Of a stretch of DNA of 64,000 nucleotides, positions 1-10,614 are shown in pieces. This stretch comes from Megaleporinus macrocephalus (Eukaryota; Chordata; Actinopteri; Characiformes; Anostomidae). Where the stretch lies: contig CM038727.1 in assembly GCA_021613375.1 (NCBI GenBank), forward strand, positions 2,694,504 through 2,758,503. The letters are read 5' to 3'. Within the stretch, counting starts at the first letter, position 1, and each line of letters begins with the position of its first letter. The notes under the pieces are model-generated. The model saw only the letters and a program-made list of their open reading frames with translations. It was not told where the DNA came from and ran no database searches. The translations under genes and the position numbers were made by a program.

Positions 1-96
1 AAATAAAAGCACACTGGGCTCAGTGGGAGGCGGGGCTTAAAGAAACAGGAGCTCTAACAGAGTGAGAGGGTTAAGTTTAGGGTTAATGTTAATGTT

Positions 97-1230
97 AGGT
101 AGTGTTAAGTTTATTCATTAATATTATTTATTGTTTACTAAAAACAGTTATTGAACTGAATATAAACTCTAATCTGTCTAAATGATTCAATTCTAAATTA
201 AATAGGCGTCAATATCGAGACTCCTGAGCTGCTCGAGTCTAAAGATTCTGGACCACCCTCCAGCACCCCTCTGGGTGAGTAGGAGAAACTGTTATCATGA
301 TGAACATCATTGTATTTCTACATTTACAGAACAAATGCTGATATTATTCATTCTGATATGAATATTAAAGCAGGAGAACAGAGAGCTCCTGAAACCAGTG
401 AGCTCCTGGACATCCTGCAGAGGGAGGTTGCTGGAGGAGAAGTGGTGCACCAGCATCTGGGTAAGTAGAAGAATCAAACGTTGGATATTGTGATAATGAC
501 CCAGCTGGACAGATGTTAATGTTAATGTTCATTTTAATGTTAATGTTAATGTTAGGTAAGATTGAGTTTAGAGTTAATGTTAATGTTAGGTAGGGTTACG
601 TGTAGGGTGAATGTTAATGATAGGTTGGGTTTAATGTAGGGTTAATGTTAGGTAGGGTTAAGTGTAGGGTTAATGTTAATATTAGGTAGGGTTAAGTGTA
701 GGGTTAATGTTAGGTAGGGTTAAGTGTAGGGTTAACGTTAATGTTAGTTAGGGTTAAGTGTACGGTTAATGTTAGGTAGGGTTAAGTGTAGGGTTAATGT
801 TAATGTTAGGTAGTGTTAAGTGTAGGGTGAAGGTTACTCTGTGTTAGTTGTGGTGTATGTATTTTAATTATTAATATTATTTAATGTTTAATAAAAACAG
901 GAATTGAACTGAATATAAACTCTAATCTGTCTAAATGATTCAATTCTAAATTAAATAGGCGTCAATAACGAGACTCCTGAGCTGCTGGAGTCAGAAGATG
1001 CTGGACCACCCTCCAGCACCCCTCTGGGTGAGTAGGAGAAACGGTTATCATGATGAACATCATTGTATCTCTACATTAACAGAACAAATGCTGATATTAT
1101 TCATTCTGATATGAATATTAAAGCAGGAGAACAGAGAGCTCCTGAAACCAGTGAGCTCCTGAACATCCTGCTGAGGGACGTTGCTGGAGGAGAAGTTGTG
1201 CACCAGCATCTGGGTAAGAAGAAGAATCAA
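97..1230 (+). repeat. Tandem duplication of a two-exon unit, offset 753 bp
   Basis: Exons 206-274 and 371-460, with flanking intron sequence, recur nearly identically as 959-1027 and 1124-1213. The similarity includes the intron 5' of the first exon (AATGATTCAATTCTAAATTA in both). The few differences change residues but keep both copies open. This is a recent intragenic duplication adding 53 residues. Confidence 0.8.
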
Positions 1231-4200
1231 ACGTTGGATATTGTGATAATGACCCAGCTGGACAGATGTTGATATTTATTGATGTTCAAACAGATACCCA
1301 GACCGTCGAGCACACTGAGGAGGAGACCAGAGAAGAAACGCTGCTGGAGGAACCTCCAACCTCCAGCACATCTCTGGGTGAGCAGAACAAACTATTAGCA
1401 TCATGTAAACTCTGAACTGTACAGCATTGGAGAACATTACCAGAACAAACTGGCTGCTGTTGGTCCACACCAGCACTGATTTAATAAATAAACAAGTTAA
1501 TGAAGACCACCTGAACTCCATCAGGCACTAGTCAAGATTTGATGATGTCATCATTTTCTGACTTGAGAAGGACCATCAGAACTGACCATAACGTCAATGA
1601 ACATCTGCTGATCTTCTTAGAATCTGACTCAGGAGCTCCGGTCGTGGATGAGGTTGAGGACACCGGGGTAGAGACCCCTAAGACCCCGGTGTCCTCCCAG
1701 ATAGACTCCACTGTCCAGTCCTTCGGTAAGTAACGGAAATGACCTGTGAAAATAAATCATGTATGAAAATAACTTAGCTGGACGACTGACAGTGTTTGTT
1801 AATATGAAAGACGACGACAGGATGATGACCATTGTGAGGGTGGTCTCTGCAGCAGAGGCGTTCAGATACCTCCAGGAGAACTTGGAGGTATCTGAACTGG
1901 ACAACCTCGAGTTCCCTCCGGGTGAGTAAAAGAAGGACTCACTACAAAAAGTACATTCAGGCAAAAGCAGAAACATGAATATCTTAATATCTCTTAACAT
2001 CTCACTCTCACTGAATATCTTCTACATACATCAGCAAACAACACCATCGCCCGAATCGAGGCCGCCTGCGAGGTTGTCTACGTCCTGCTGCAGAGACTCG
2101 CAGCCTCACCTGACCAGCACCTGAGTGAGTAAAGCACAGAAACACTAAATATTAAAGATGATACTAAAGACTTCACAGCCAACATGTCCATGTGGGGCCC
2201 GTATGGTTCTTATCTGGCCTGTATGGGTTTCACGTGAGCTTGTAGGGGCTTCATGATTGGTGATACATGGAGCCCCGCTGGGTTATACCTTTTTGCCCCG
2301 TTTGGGTTACAGTTGTGCCCCCACTAAGGCTACTCTTGGGGGCCCACAATTATGGGACTGTTCACATGGTTGATTTTTCGATTGGGCCCATCTTGCAGTC
2401 CAGATCAGCTCGAGTTATTGGTCCACATTAACAAACACACACAGGGCCCATATGATGGCAATGAACAAATCTCTGTGGGCCCCAACCAGGTTTCCCCAAA
2501 GGGACCCAATCGGCTTCCCATTTTCGTCCAATGTGTGGTCCACATGGACAAGCTGGTTGGATCAGTAGATCTTAAAGAAGAAATATCAGATCTGCTGATA
2601 CTCAAAGCTTCAATATCAGGATCAGCATCTTCACCAGGTTGTGTGATGATGTATCTACTGAACATTTGTTTCTATTAAATCAGTTACCAAGGTGCTGAGA
2701 ACAATGGCAACAACTCCGGAGTTTGCGGATATTGGATCGCTGGTCAAAAAATATCTGGACCGCATCCGAGGCCCCAGCACAGCTCTGGGTGAGTTACAGA
2801 ACCCAGAACCTTCTCTGGACACCAGGGCAGCAGAATAGACTAGGCTGGCGTTGGTCCATTCCAGCAGATAGAACTATATCAGTTGATGATGACCACTCAA
2901 ACTCAGTCAGGCACCATTTGATAATGTGACTTGATGATCAGAACCCACCATAATATGACTGAACATCTGCTGATCCTTTCAGAACCAGGAACTGAGCTAC
3001 AGTTGGGGGTGGATGCAGAGATGGAGGCTCTGCAAACCATCTTCTGCCCTCACCTGGACTCGCTGTACTCACAGCTTGGTAAGTACCGGAGATGGTCAGT
3101 GCAAATATATGAAGAGTGAAAACGATGCAGCTGGAGAACTGACAGTGTGTATTAATGTGAATCCAGTGGATGAGATGCTGACAGGGCTGTTGGTCCAGCT
3201 GGCTGCCAACGCCCTGATCTTCCTCCGTAGGGTGAACGGAGAACCTCCAGGTGAGTCATCATAATAACATTCAGGTAAAAGTAGGAATCATGTTTAACGT
3301 TAACATGAACCTGTATCCATTCATTCTTTCTCAATGAACTAGTGAACAACATCGACTCCAAGGCGGCCATCGTCACCAAGGCCTTGGATGCCATCCTGGA
3401 GGAACTGGTCACCGGGAAGGATCAGCATCTCAGTGAGTAAAGCAAATGAGCACCAGAAACTAAAGATGGAGCCCATGTGGTAACAGCTGGTGGTCTCAGA
3501 CTGATATGAGCAGAAAGAGCTGATCATCTTTAGATCTTAAGAAGTAGTAACATCAGATCAGCTGATACTCAAGTCTTCAATATCAGGATCACCATCTTTA
3601 CTAGGTTCTGTAATGAAGACTCAGCTGAACAACTGCTAATATTTATTTCTATTAAATCAGTCCACGACTTCCTTACTTTGATGTCCGCGGCTCCTGACTA
3701 CAAGGACATTGTAGAGGTGCTGGCGCCCCTGCTGGACGCCGCTAGGGTTTATTACTGCGGACGTCTGGGTGAGTAGAGAACCTAGTAGCTTGATGATGAT
3801 CATAATAACTGAGAATGTGTAAAGAACTGCTAATGTTTCATCAGGATTTATTAGTTAGTTATTAATCTTCATCTGAACTCATACTAATTCTGCTCGGGCT
3901 CGTTTTACGAGGTGACTCTGAGTCCAGTTTGTATGCGAGCAACACAAACACCAGAGTCAGGTCCAACCACAGTGATGGATCTGGACAGCTGTTGATGTTT
4001 CTTCATGTTACAGCACGACAGCAGACCGAAGAGGTGGAGGCTCTGGCTGAGCCTCACCCACCTCAGCAGCCTCGGTCACGCCAGCCACCTCAGCAGCCTC
4101 GGCCGCGTCACCCACCTCAGCAGCCTCGACCGCGTCACCCACCTCAGCAGCCTCGGCCGCGTCACCCACCTCAGCAGCCTCGGCTGCGTCACCCACCTCA

Positions 4201-4964
4201 GCAGCCTCGGCTGCGTTACCCACCTCAAACAACTCAGCTGCCTCAGCTGCGTCACCTACCTCAGCAGCCTCGGCCGCATCACCCACCTCAGCAGCCTCGG
4301 CCGCGTCACCCACCTCAGCAGCCTCGGCCGCGTCACCCACCTCAGCAGCCTCGGCCGCATCACCCACCTCAGCAGCCTTGGCTGCATCATCCACCTCAGC
4401 AGCCTCACCCACGTCACCCACCGCAGCTGCCTCAGTCATCTCGGGGTGAGTAAAGAAAACAGATCTCAGATTCTGTTAACATGAACATACACTCTTACAA
4501 ATAAAGGTACTTACTCAGATCTTGGGTTGGATACACGTCTCTAGAGATAAACTTTCTCTGGTAGTGAAGCTTCTGCAAGGATCTTCATGCTCACACATCT
4601 GTTTTCCATAGAAACATCCATTACAACGTTCTTCAGAAGACCAAAAGTTCTTCTTCTACAGTAATGACACACTGATACTAACATGAGTGTAACTTCATTT
4701 GTAGTGCACAGAGAGTGTCCCGGGGTGAAGCCTCCTCCTCGTCCTCAACCTGAAACCCAATATGGACCAAGAAATCAGTGGCCGCGTCACCAAGGACCTA
4801 CTCGTCCTGGAGTGCCGCAGCGCCAGTGGGAGGAGGAGGCCACTGAGAGGAGCCATGACCCTGGACACCACTACAGACAGGAGGCCAGAGGGAGACGTGG
4901 TGGAGGTCGGGGACGAGGACAAAAGAGACCCGACTGGTGGCAGCACGATGACAGATGTCTCTGA
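206..4964 (+). CDS. 3' part of an unrecognised multi-exon gene (15 exons visible, all phase 1)
   Basis: Partial at the left edge. Exons inferred from splice sites: 206-274, 371-460, 959-1027, 1124-1213, 1294-1377, 1621-1725, 1811-1921, 2035-2124, 2684-2788, 2983-3078, 3167-3250, 3343-3432, 3661-3768, 4014-4445, 4705-4964. Donors are mostly GTGAGT or GTAAGT. Every internal exon is a multiple of 3 nt and is open only when read with two leading bases, so all introns are phase 1 and no junction codon is a stop. Short exons (23-37 codons) encode acidic and then amphipathic helical segments. Many end in a Leu-Gly or Leu-Ser across the junction, and two end Asp-Gln-His-Leu. The protein finishes with a Pro/Gln repeat exon and a basic Arg/Gly tail. 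I see no signal peptide or catalytic motif in this part. I do not recognise the family. The regular phase and paralogous exons argue for a real gene; exact acceptors (for example 371 versus 374) are uncertain. Confidence 0.72.
520..835 (+). repeat. Intronic minisatellite, GTTAGGTAGGGTTAAGTG type
   Basis: Degenerate units of about 28-33 bp built from TTAATGTTAGG and GGGTTAAGTGTAG fill the intron between exons 371-460 and 959-1027. A single short relative lies at 61-120. They contain TTAGGT/TAGGGTT words but not a regular telomeric hexamer. Confidence 0.75.
1378..3768 (+). repeat. Older duplication of a four-exon module in the same gene
   Basis: Exons 1621-1725, 1811-1921, 2035-2124 and 2684-2788 correspond in order, phase and approximate length to 2983-3078, 3167-3250, 3343-3432 and 3661-3768. 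Intron pieces also match: GAACATCTGCTGATC precedes both first exons, and CTGACAGTGT precedes both second exons. Both third exons end in Asp-Gln-His-Leu. The proteins have diverged more than the upstream 753-bp duplication, so this event is older. Confidence 0.65.
2185..2550. mobile_element. GGGCCC-rich insertion in an intron, short inverted ends
   Basis: The intron 2125-2683 is longer than its paralogous counterpart (3433-3660), and the extra DNA is rich in GGGCCC/CCACATGG words. The ends TGTCCATGTGG (2185-2195) and CCACATGGACA (2540-2550) are perfect 11-bp inverted copies. This is consistent with a small foldback or MITE-like insertion made after the exon-module duplication. Superfamily unknown. 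Confidence 0.45.
4014..4445 (+). CDS. Penultimate exon: proline/glutamine nonapeptide repeat
   Basis: This exon is 144 codons, much larger than its neighbours. After a short acidic lead (RQQTEEVEALAEP) it carries about 12 copies of a nine-residue unit of the type PPQQPRPRH, encoded by a 27-bp minisatellite, with one degenerate patch near 4207-4260. It is bounded by a pyrimidine-containing acceptor before 4014 and GTGAGT at 4446. The segment is probably disordered and extended. Copy number is likely to vary between individuals because the unit keeps frame. The other + frame and one - frame are also open across the repeat, but only this frame joins the flanking exons. Confidence 0.65.
4705..4964 (+). 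CDS. Terminal exon with Arg/Gly-rich C-terminus
   Basis: The acceptor is a pyrimidine tract ending in TTTGTAG just before 4705. The exon gives 85 residues and a TGA at 4962-4964. The first part is Pro/Gln/Arg-rich, followed by an acidic patch and a Gly/Arg cluster (ARGRRGGGRGRGQKR), then a short Trp/Asp-containing end. RG-rich tails are often RNA-binding or methylated in other proteins; that role is only inferred here. An alternative acceptor at 4712 would hit a stop in the required frame, which supports 4705 (or 4714). Confidence 0.6.
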
Positions 4965-4983
4965 ACAACAACTACGTCATCTT

Positions 4984-5375
4984 AAAATCAACCCCAATTT
5001 CTTCAGTCAACCCCAACCTCCTAAAATCAACCCCAACCTCCTAAAATCAAACCCTACCTTCTTCAATCAACGCCAACCTCCTAAAATCAAACCCGACCTT
5101 CTTCAATCAACCCCAACCTCCTAAAATCAACTCTAACCTTCTTCAATCAACCCCAACCTCCTAAAATCAACTCTAACCCTCTTCAATCAGCTCCAACCTC
5201 CTAAAATCAACTCTAACCTTCATCAATCAAACCGAACCTTCTTCAATCAACCCCAGCCTCCTTCTAATCAACTCCAACATCTCACAATCAACCCCAAACT
5301 ACTTTAATCAACACCAACATCTCACAATCAACCCCAACCTCCTTTAATCAACCCCACCTATTACAATCAAACCCA
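4984..5375 (+). repeat. 3' UTR minisatellite
   Basis: About 20 degenerate units of the form TCAACCCCAACCTCCTAAAA (20-21 bp) follow the stop codon and precede the polyadenylation signal, so they probably form most of the 3' UTR. Confidence 0.75.
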
Positions 5376-5396
5376 ACCTCCACCAAACAAAAAAAT

Positions 5397-5402
5397 AATA
5401 AA
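5397..5402 (+). terminator. Candidate polyadenylation signal AATAAA
   Basis: A canonical AATAAA lies in an A-rich stretch 433 bp after the stop codon of the left gene, with a T-rich run (TTTTTTTTCTTTATT) about 30 bp downstream. This fits a vertebrate poly(A) site for that gene. Confidence 0.5.
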
Positions 5403-5429
5403 AAAAATATTAAAATATGCTACAACTTT

Positions 5430-5745
5430 TTTTTCTTTATTAGTGTAATATAGTGTTCAGGTTCTGCTGAGAGTCTACAGGCTTTATTAGTGTAATACAG
5501 TGTTAAGGTATGTTACTGAATGTTCTGCTGAGAGTCTACAGGCTTTATTAGTGTAATACAGTGTTCAGGTATGTTACTGAATGATCTGCTGAGAGTCTAC
5601 AGGCTTTATTGGTGTAATACAGTGTTCAGGTATGTTACTGAACGTTCTGCTGAGGGTCTAGAGGCTTTATTAGTGTAATACTGTATTCAGGTATGTTACT
5701 GAACGTTCTGCTGAGGGTCTACAGGCTTTATTATTGTTTCTTTTT
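5430..5745 (+). repeat. About 60-bp tandem repeat, 5 copies
   Basis: Units contain TTATTAGTGTAATACAGTGT and then TCTGCTGAGAGTCTACAGGC, repeated with few changes. Confidence 0.85.
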
Positions 5746-6285
5746 CTCTGATAATTAAAGACCTTCATGTTTATATGCGTCACATGAACAGATGTTAGTT
5801 GGAATCTGCTGAACACTGATGTACTTAGTACTAAACACTGCTGTCTGTACTAGACTGGTAAAACTTCCTATTACAGAACCCTACGTTCTAGCTAATAACC
5901 AGGTAGGTGTGACGTACCAACTCAGGAAACTGTGGCTATGCAGTGACGTATATATTAATATATAATATAGTTTAATCTGTGTATGTATCTATGTGTAAAC
6001 ATATGTTCTCATTCTAAACTCCACCTGATCCAGTTTAGAAAGTGTGTTTTAGTGTTAATCAGTTCTACAAGTGTTCAGCTTTACAGTCATACGAGTCTTT
6101 AATTAGAATCTACTGTAGTTATTAATCAACCACACACCTTTACAGCTTCTACACTCACTGACCCCCAAAACCTGATACCTGTAGAACAATTATGATAATT
6201 AGTAACTCATGTAGTCTCTCCATTGTCCTGATACACTAAACCATAAGTACATTCTCTATCTTAACACTCATTTATCAACTCTGAA
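5746..6285. other. AT-rich intergenic stretch, nothing recognised
   Basis: No open frame with coding character, no repeat unit and no motif that I can name. Confidence 0.5.
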
Positions 6286-6289
6286 CACA

Positions 6290-7228
6290 CTTTTACACTG
6301 AACACACTTCCTACACTATATACATCATTAAACACTGAAAACACTTCCTACATTACATACATCATTAAACACTGAACACACTTCCTACATTACACACATC
6401 ATTAAACACTGAACACACTTCCTACATTACACACATCATTTAACACTGAACACTCTTCCTACATTACACACATCATTAAACACTGAACACACTTCCTACA
6501 TTACACACATCATTAAACACTGAACACACTTCCTACATTACATACATCATTAAACACTGAACACACTTTCTAAATTACACACATCATTAAACACTGAACA
6601 CTCTTCCTACATTACACACATCATTAAACACTGAACACTCTTCCTACATTACACACATCATTAAACACTGAACACACTTCCTACATTACACACATCATTA
6701 AACACTGAACACACTTCCTACATTACATACATCATTAAACACTGAACACACTTTCTAAATTACACACATCATTAAACACTGAACACTCTTCCTACATTAC
6801 ACACATCATTAAACACTGAACACACTTCCTACATTACACACATCATTAAACACTGAACACACTTCCTACATTACACACATCATTAAACACTGAACACACT
6901 TTCTAAATTACACACATCATTAAACACTGAACACACTTCCTACATTACACACATCATTAAACACTGAACACACTTCCTACATTACACACATCATTAAACA
7001 CTGAACATACTTCCTACATTACACACATCATTAAACACTGAACACACTTCCTACATTACACACATCATTAAACACTGAACACACTTCCTACATTACACAC
7101 ATCATTAAACACTGAACACACTTCCTACATTACACACATCATTAAACACTGAACACACTTCCTACATTACACATCATTAAACACTGAACACACTTCCTAC
7201 ATTACACACATCATTAAACACTGAACAC
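6290..7228 (+). repeat. 37-bp satellite, about 25 copies
   Basis: A regular 37-bp unit containing ACACTGAACACACTTCCTAC and ATTACACACATCATTAA. Variants (CACTCTTCC, TTTCTAAATT) recur at regular spacings, suggesting multi-unit amplification. Confidence 0.92.
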
Positions 7229-7825
7229 CTGTTTCTATTGGAGAACACTGGCATGTACATCACACACCCATGTACTAATTACCTGAACCCAGCGCTCACA
7301 GGTGAACACACGTCTGGCTGAACTTTAGAAATCAGCACCTGAGCTCCATAAAGAGAACACAGGTTCCACATCTTGGTTGGAGCTACAATGGAGGCTGATG
7401 CTGGACGAAGAGGACGTTGAAGAGGAAGAGCAGCAGCAACCATCACAGATGAGATCTGTCCGCTTTGGTTGACCATGTTGTGAAGCATGGGTTGAGTTGT
7501 CGGGGTGGTGGGCAGACGGTCCAGCCTAATTGGAGCTGCTTCACTGCAGCAAACATCATTCAGACGTTTGGAGAAGAGAAGAAGCGAGTAGACCTACTAC
7601 TGAACTCCTACAGCTGAACTGTGTCCACCACTGTACTACTGCACACATCATGTTTCTGCAGAGCTGCTAGACCACCCCTCACTGGAGGAAGAAGACGTCT
7701 GTTCCCCCCAGAGCAGCAAGAGACCACCATTAACACAATCAGAGACCACTATAGCACACATTCACCACAACTACAACAGCAGCACATCATTACCCACAAC
7801 ACCACACTCAGCTACATCCACTCAG

Positions 7826-7980
7826 TGAGCTTATCTGCTCTGGGTGGTCTCCTGAAAACACATCCAGAACTCATGAAGCAGATCTACAGGGTTCTGTTTC
7901 AGCTCAGCTCTGACGGAGTGAAGCAGCTGCAGTATGAATATGTGCTAGTACGCTGTGCTGTCCTCTCACTGGTCCTGTAA
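7826..7980 (+). CDS. Candidate terminal exon, unrecognised
   Basis: After an acceptor-like CATCCACTCAG at 7815-7825, an open segment read in phase 1 gives about 50 residues of helical, protein-like composition (LGGLLKTHPELMKQIYRVLF is in it) ending at TAA 7978-7980. Upstream, 7666-7820 is open in another frame with an acidic LLDHPSLEEEDV start after TTTCTGCAG, so an additional exon is possible. No start codon or family was recognised. It could be a degraded gene. Confidence 0.25.
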
Positions 7981-8061
7981 TCCACTGTCCTGTGGAACAC
8001 AGCACTGAGTACTGAATGTCTGTCTCATACAGTCATACAGTACTGGACTGGTGGGTTTCAG

Positions 8062-8207
8062 AGAGGGATGGAGTTGGTGGTGATGTTGCTGCAGTGGAAC
8101 ACAAGCTCCTGTACTTTGATGAAGCTGCAGATGAAGGAACATCCTGGAACACCTTCCATTCACCAGTGGAACCAGAGCTGTCCGGGTTTGGTGTCATCTG
8201 GTACAAA
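8062..8207 (+). CDS. Candidate internal exon, unrecognised
   Basis: The segment is bounded by GTGGGTTTCAG before 8062 and a strong AAA|GTAAGT donor at 8208. It is open throughout and gives an acidic, aromatic-containing peptide (starts RDGVGGDVAAVEH, ends FGVIWYK). Composition looks coding, but there is no identified partner exon or homologue. The DNA just downstream (8225-8290) is a fragment of a dispersed repeat also seen near 48.4 and 59 kb. Confidence 0.25.
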
Positions 8208-8454
8208 GTAAGTCCCCACCGGGTTCCTCAAGTACTGAACTGGTTCATCATGTATGGTCAGTGGAGCTGATCAAGTGGACAGTAAGTGGAGACTCAGCAC
8301 TCAGCAGCTCTTCAATCAGTCAACATCAGTAACATCTACGAGAAGTTTTAGTGGAGTCGTTTGGGCCTTGATTTGCAAAAGTTTTGGAACCCCAGATTGT
8401 GTTTATTCTTGTTCTGACTGATATTCAATAATAACCTCCCAGTGACCTCATACT

Positions 8455-8870
8455 GAGTCTGATCTCCACAACAATGTCCAAGTCCAGGACAGCTAAATTA
8501 CAGTCTCGAGTGCCGGACTGGAATACTACAACACTTCCATCAGCGTTTGTGAAACACTCCACCAGCGGCGGTTGCTCTCGGGCCACATGCTCAGCAGCGC
8601 TGCCCTGTCTCTGAGAAATGAAGTTATCCCGGGCCGACCCTCCGGCTCCAGAGCGCAGCACGAGCTTCACCAAAGCACTTTAGCGCTAACAGATTCCCGT
8701 GATCCGTCTAACAGCTCCGGCGCTGGGCTGCGACGCCGTGGGGAACGGAGCCGAGGTTTGGAGCGTGATAAGAGCGGCTTTGGACTGGAGGAAGATACTC
8801 GCTCGTGCACTTCACCTCATCTGCTGAGTCTGAGGTGTCAGAGCAGAGACGAGAACTTCAGTCAAGTCTC
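8455..8870 (+). promoter_or_regulatory. CpG-rich segment, possible promoter or first exon
   Basis: CpG density is clearly higher than in the surroundings (GCGGCGG, CCCGGGCCG, GCGCTGGGCTGCGACGCCG). An ATG at 8474 opens a 45-codon frame, and another frame is open from about 8572 to 9033, but neither shows a recognised domain. CA and GA microsatellites follow directly. Confidence 0.3.
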
Positions 8871-8964
8871 CACACATATACACCCGCACACCCGCCCACA
8901 CACACACACACACAGACACTCGACTCATCCAGCATCTCTTCTCCAGCAGTCTTACAATGAAGCT

Positions 8965-9008
<44 letters not shown>

Positions 9009-9010
9009 AT
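8868..9010 (+). repeat. CA-rich and GA microsatellites
   Basis: A (CA)n-like run lies at about 8888-8915 and a (GA)n run at about 8966-9008. Confidence 0.9.
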
Positions 9011-9469
9011 TAATGAGTTCTTCTGCTAAATGAATGTACAACATAAGGGGAGAGGCGGGACAGCCCTGCACGCTTTGCTTTTTGCTCAGTACATTTTTGG
9101 TGAATTGGGGGAAAAGGTGGGTTCTGATTTCAGGTTAATGTTAGCATTAACTCGACTGAGAGACACAGTGACTGTACTACACCCTTCATTACAGCATCTA
9201 TTATAGCTTTGATCACAGACTGCTCTCTTTCTTATTCTACTGGAGTAGCATGTAGTCAGAAATACAGGCCAAGGCGGTTAAAACCAGGTACAAGGACAGC
9301 GGGGGGGGGCTGTCTTTTCATTGTTAAAATAATTGCTTTAACCATATATTCTCTATGGTTTTAACATTTCCAGCCTATCAGCAACAAATTCAAGTCACAT
9401 AAAAAACAACGTTTTTTTTTACTATAATCTTTGGGCGCTGGGACTCAATTTAAATCTAAACTAGGGCTA

Positions 9470-9990
9470 GCTACGCCCCTGGTCTGCAGTTTGGGGCGTA
9501 GCCGGAGAGTAATGTAACTTTTCGTTTCAGAGTGCTTTCTTACTAAAGTTAATATAAACGTTAGCTAACCCAAACCCTCCTAGTCTGTTACCATAGCAAC
9601 ACATTATACTAAAGCTGTTTTATTACAGTATATATGATCATCGTTGCTGTTCACTGCTCTCATCACTGACCTCACCTCGTTTACAGCTGACGTGAGTTAC
9701 CCGACACTCCAACGAGGCGAGAGCTCCGGTCAGTGAATCTGCCGACAGCAGGATATTTCTGAACAGGCATCTCAACACAAGCCTTAAGAAAGAGAAAGAC
9801 CACCTAACAACCCAACAACAAACACAGAGTGTGAATTGCGTACGCTGCCAAAACACACTTTTAAAATAAAGTGTTTTGAACAGTTTCTGTTTTTCTGTGG
9901 TCTAATTTTTGGGTGGGACAAATCCACCTGTTTCTGATATTGGGTGGGACACGTCCCCCCCATCTCCCCCGGTTCCTACGCCAATGCTGG
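9470..9990. mobile_element. Possible DNA-transposon relic with GGCGTAG ends
   Basis: GCTACGCCCC (9470-9479) and GGGGCGTAGC (9493-9502) form a perfect 10-bp inverted repeat. A third related end, GGTTCCTACGCC, lies near 9971-9982. Read inward, GGCGTAGCCGGAGAG and the complement of the right end (GGCGTAGGAACCGGGGGAG) look like imperfect terminal inverted repeats of an element of about 0.5 kb. A 72-codon - frame inside has no recognised domain. Confidence 0.3.
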
Positions 9991-10610
9991 TGTGTGTTTG
10001 CAATGTTCCACTGGTAGCCCCAGGTTAACTGTAAAGCTGAATTTGAACATCACTCGTCTGATTGCTGGATAAAATCATTATTTAGAGTACTGCATTCCTT
10101 CTCCTACTACAGCCGTGTTTGTATATTTCTATTGTACTCAGGAACAAACTGTGGAATTGTAAGAGAGGAGCGAGTGCTCTGTGGAATCTGTAGGTCTTGT
10201 GCGAGTTGTTTTCTAGCTGAGAGGCTGATTGACTGCAGTTCCTCCGGCTGAGAGAACCCTCACTTCCACACAATGGCTCTCAGAAAGCACAATGAAACCA
10301 CAGTGAAGTCCTAACTGTGGTGTTTATGTGAGCACTGAGGAGAGAGAGCTGTACTCTTAAAGCAAGCTGTTCACCTGAAAGGATCTGTGTTCAGTCACAC
10401 AAGCACAGCCTCATCATCCTGTTAAACAAGCAGTCCTTGTTTTCTGTTTGGGAACATTCAGATCGAACAACTGCCGTATTTACTCTGCTATGTATACGAC
10501 CACCGGCCTCTTTATTAGCTCCGTCTCCCAGTAGATACACTGATTGTTCATTTTATCAGCTCCACTTAACATATAGAAGCACTTCATAGTTCTACCATTA
10601 CAGACTGTGG
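9991..10610. other. Unique stretch, nothing recognised
   Basis: No coding character; 10,080-10,280 is non-repetitive and could be regulatory, but I have no specific evidence. Confidence 0.4.
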
Positions 10611-10614
10611 TCCA

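Noticed and set aside
4008..4439. 143-codon minus-strand Ala/Glu repeat frame and a second plus frame
   Set aside because: Shadows of the 27-bp coding minisatellite; only one plus frame joins the neighbouring exons.
6290..7228. CRISPR-like regular direct repeats
   Set aside because: Head-to-tail satellite without unique spacers, in a vertebrate genome; same reasoning for the other arrays.
8572..9033. 153-codon plus-strand frame
   Set aside because: Runs through CpG-rich DNA into CA and GA microsatellites, no domain; kept only as a promoter-like segment.
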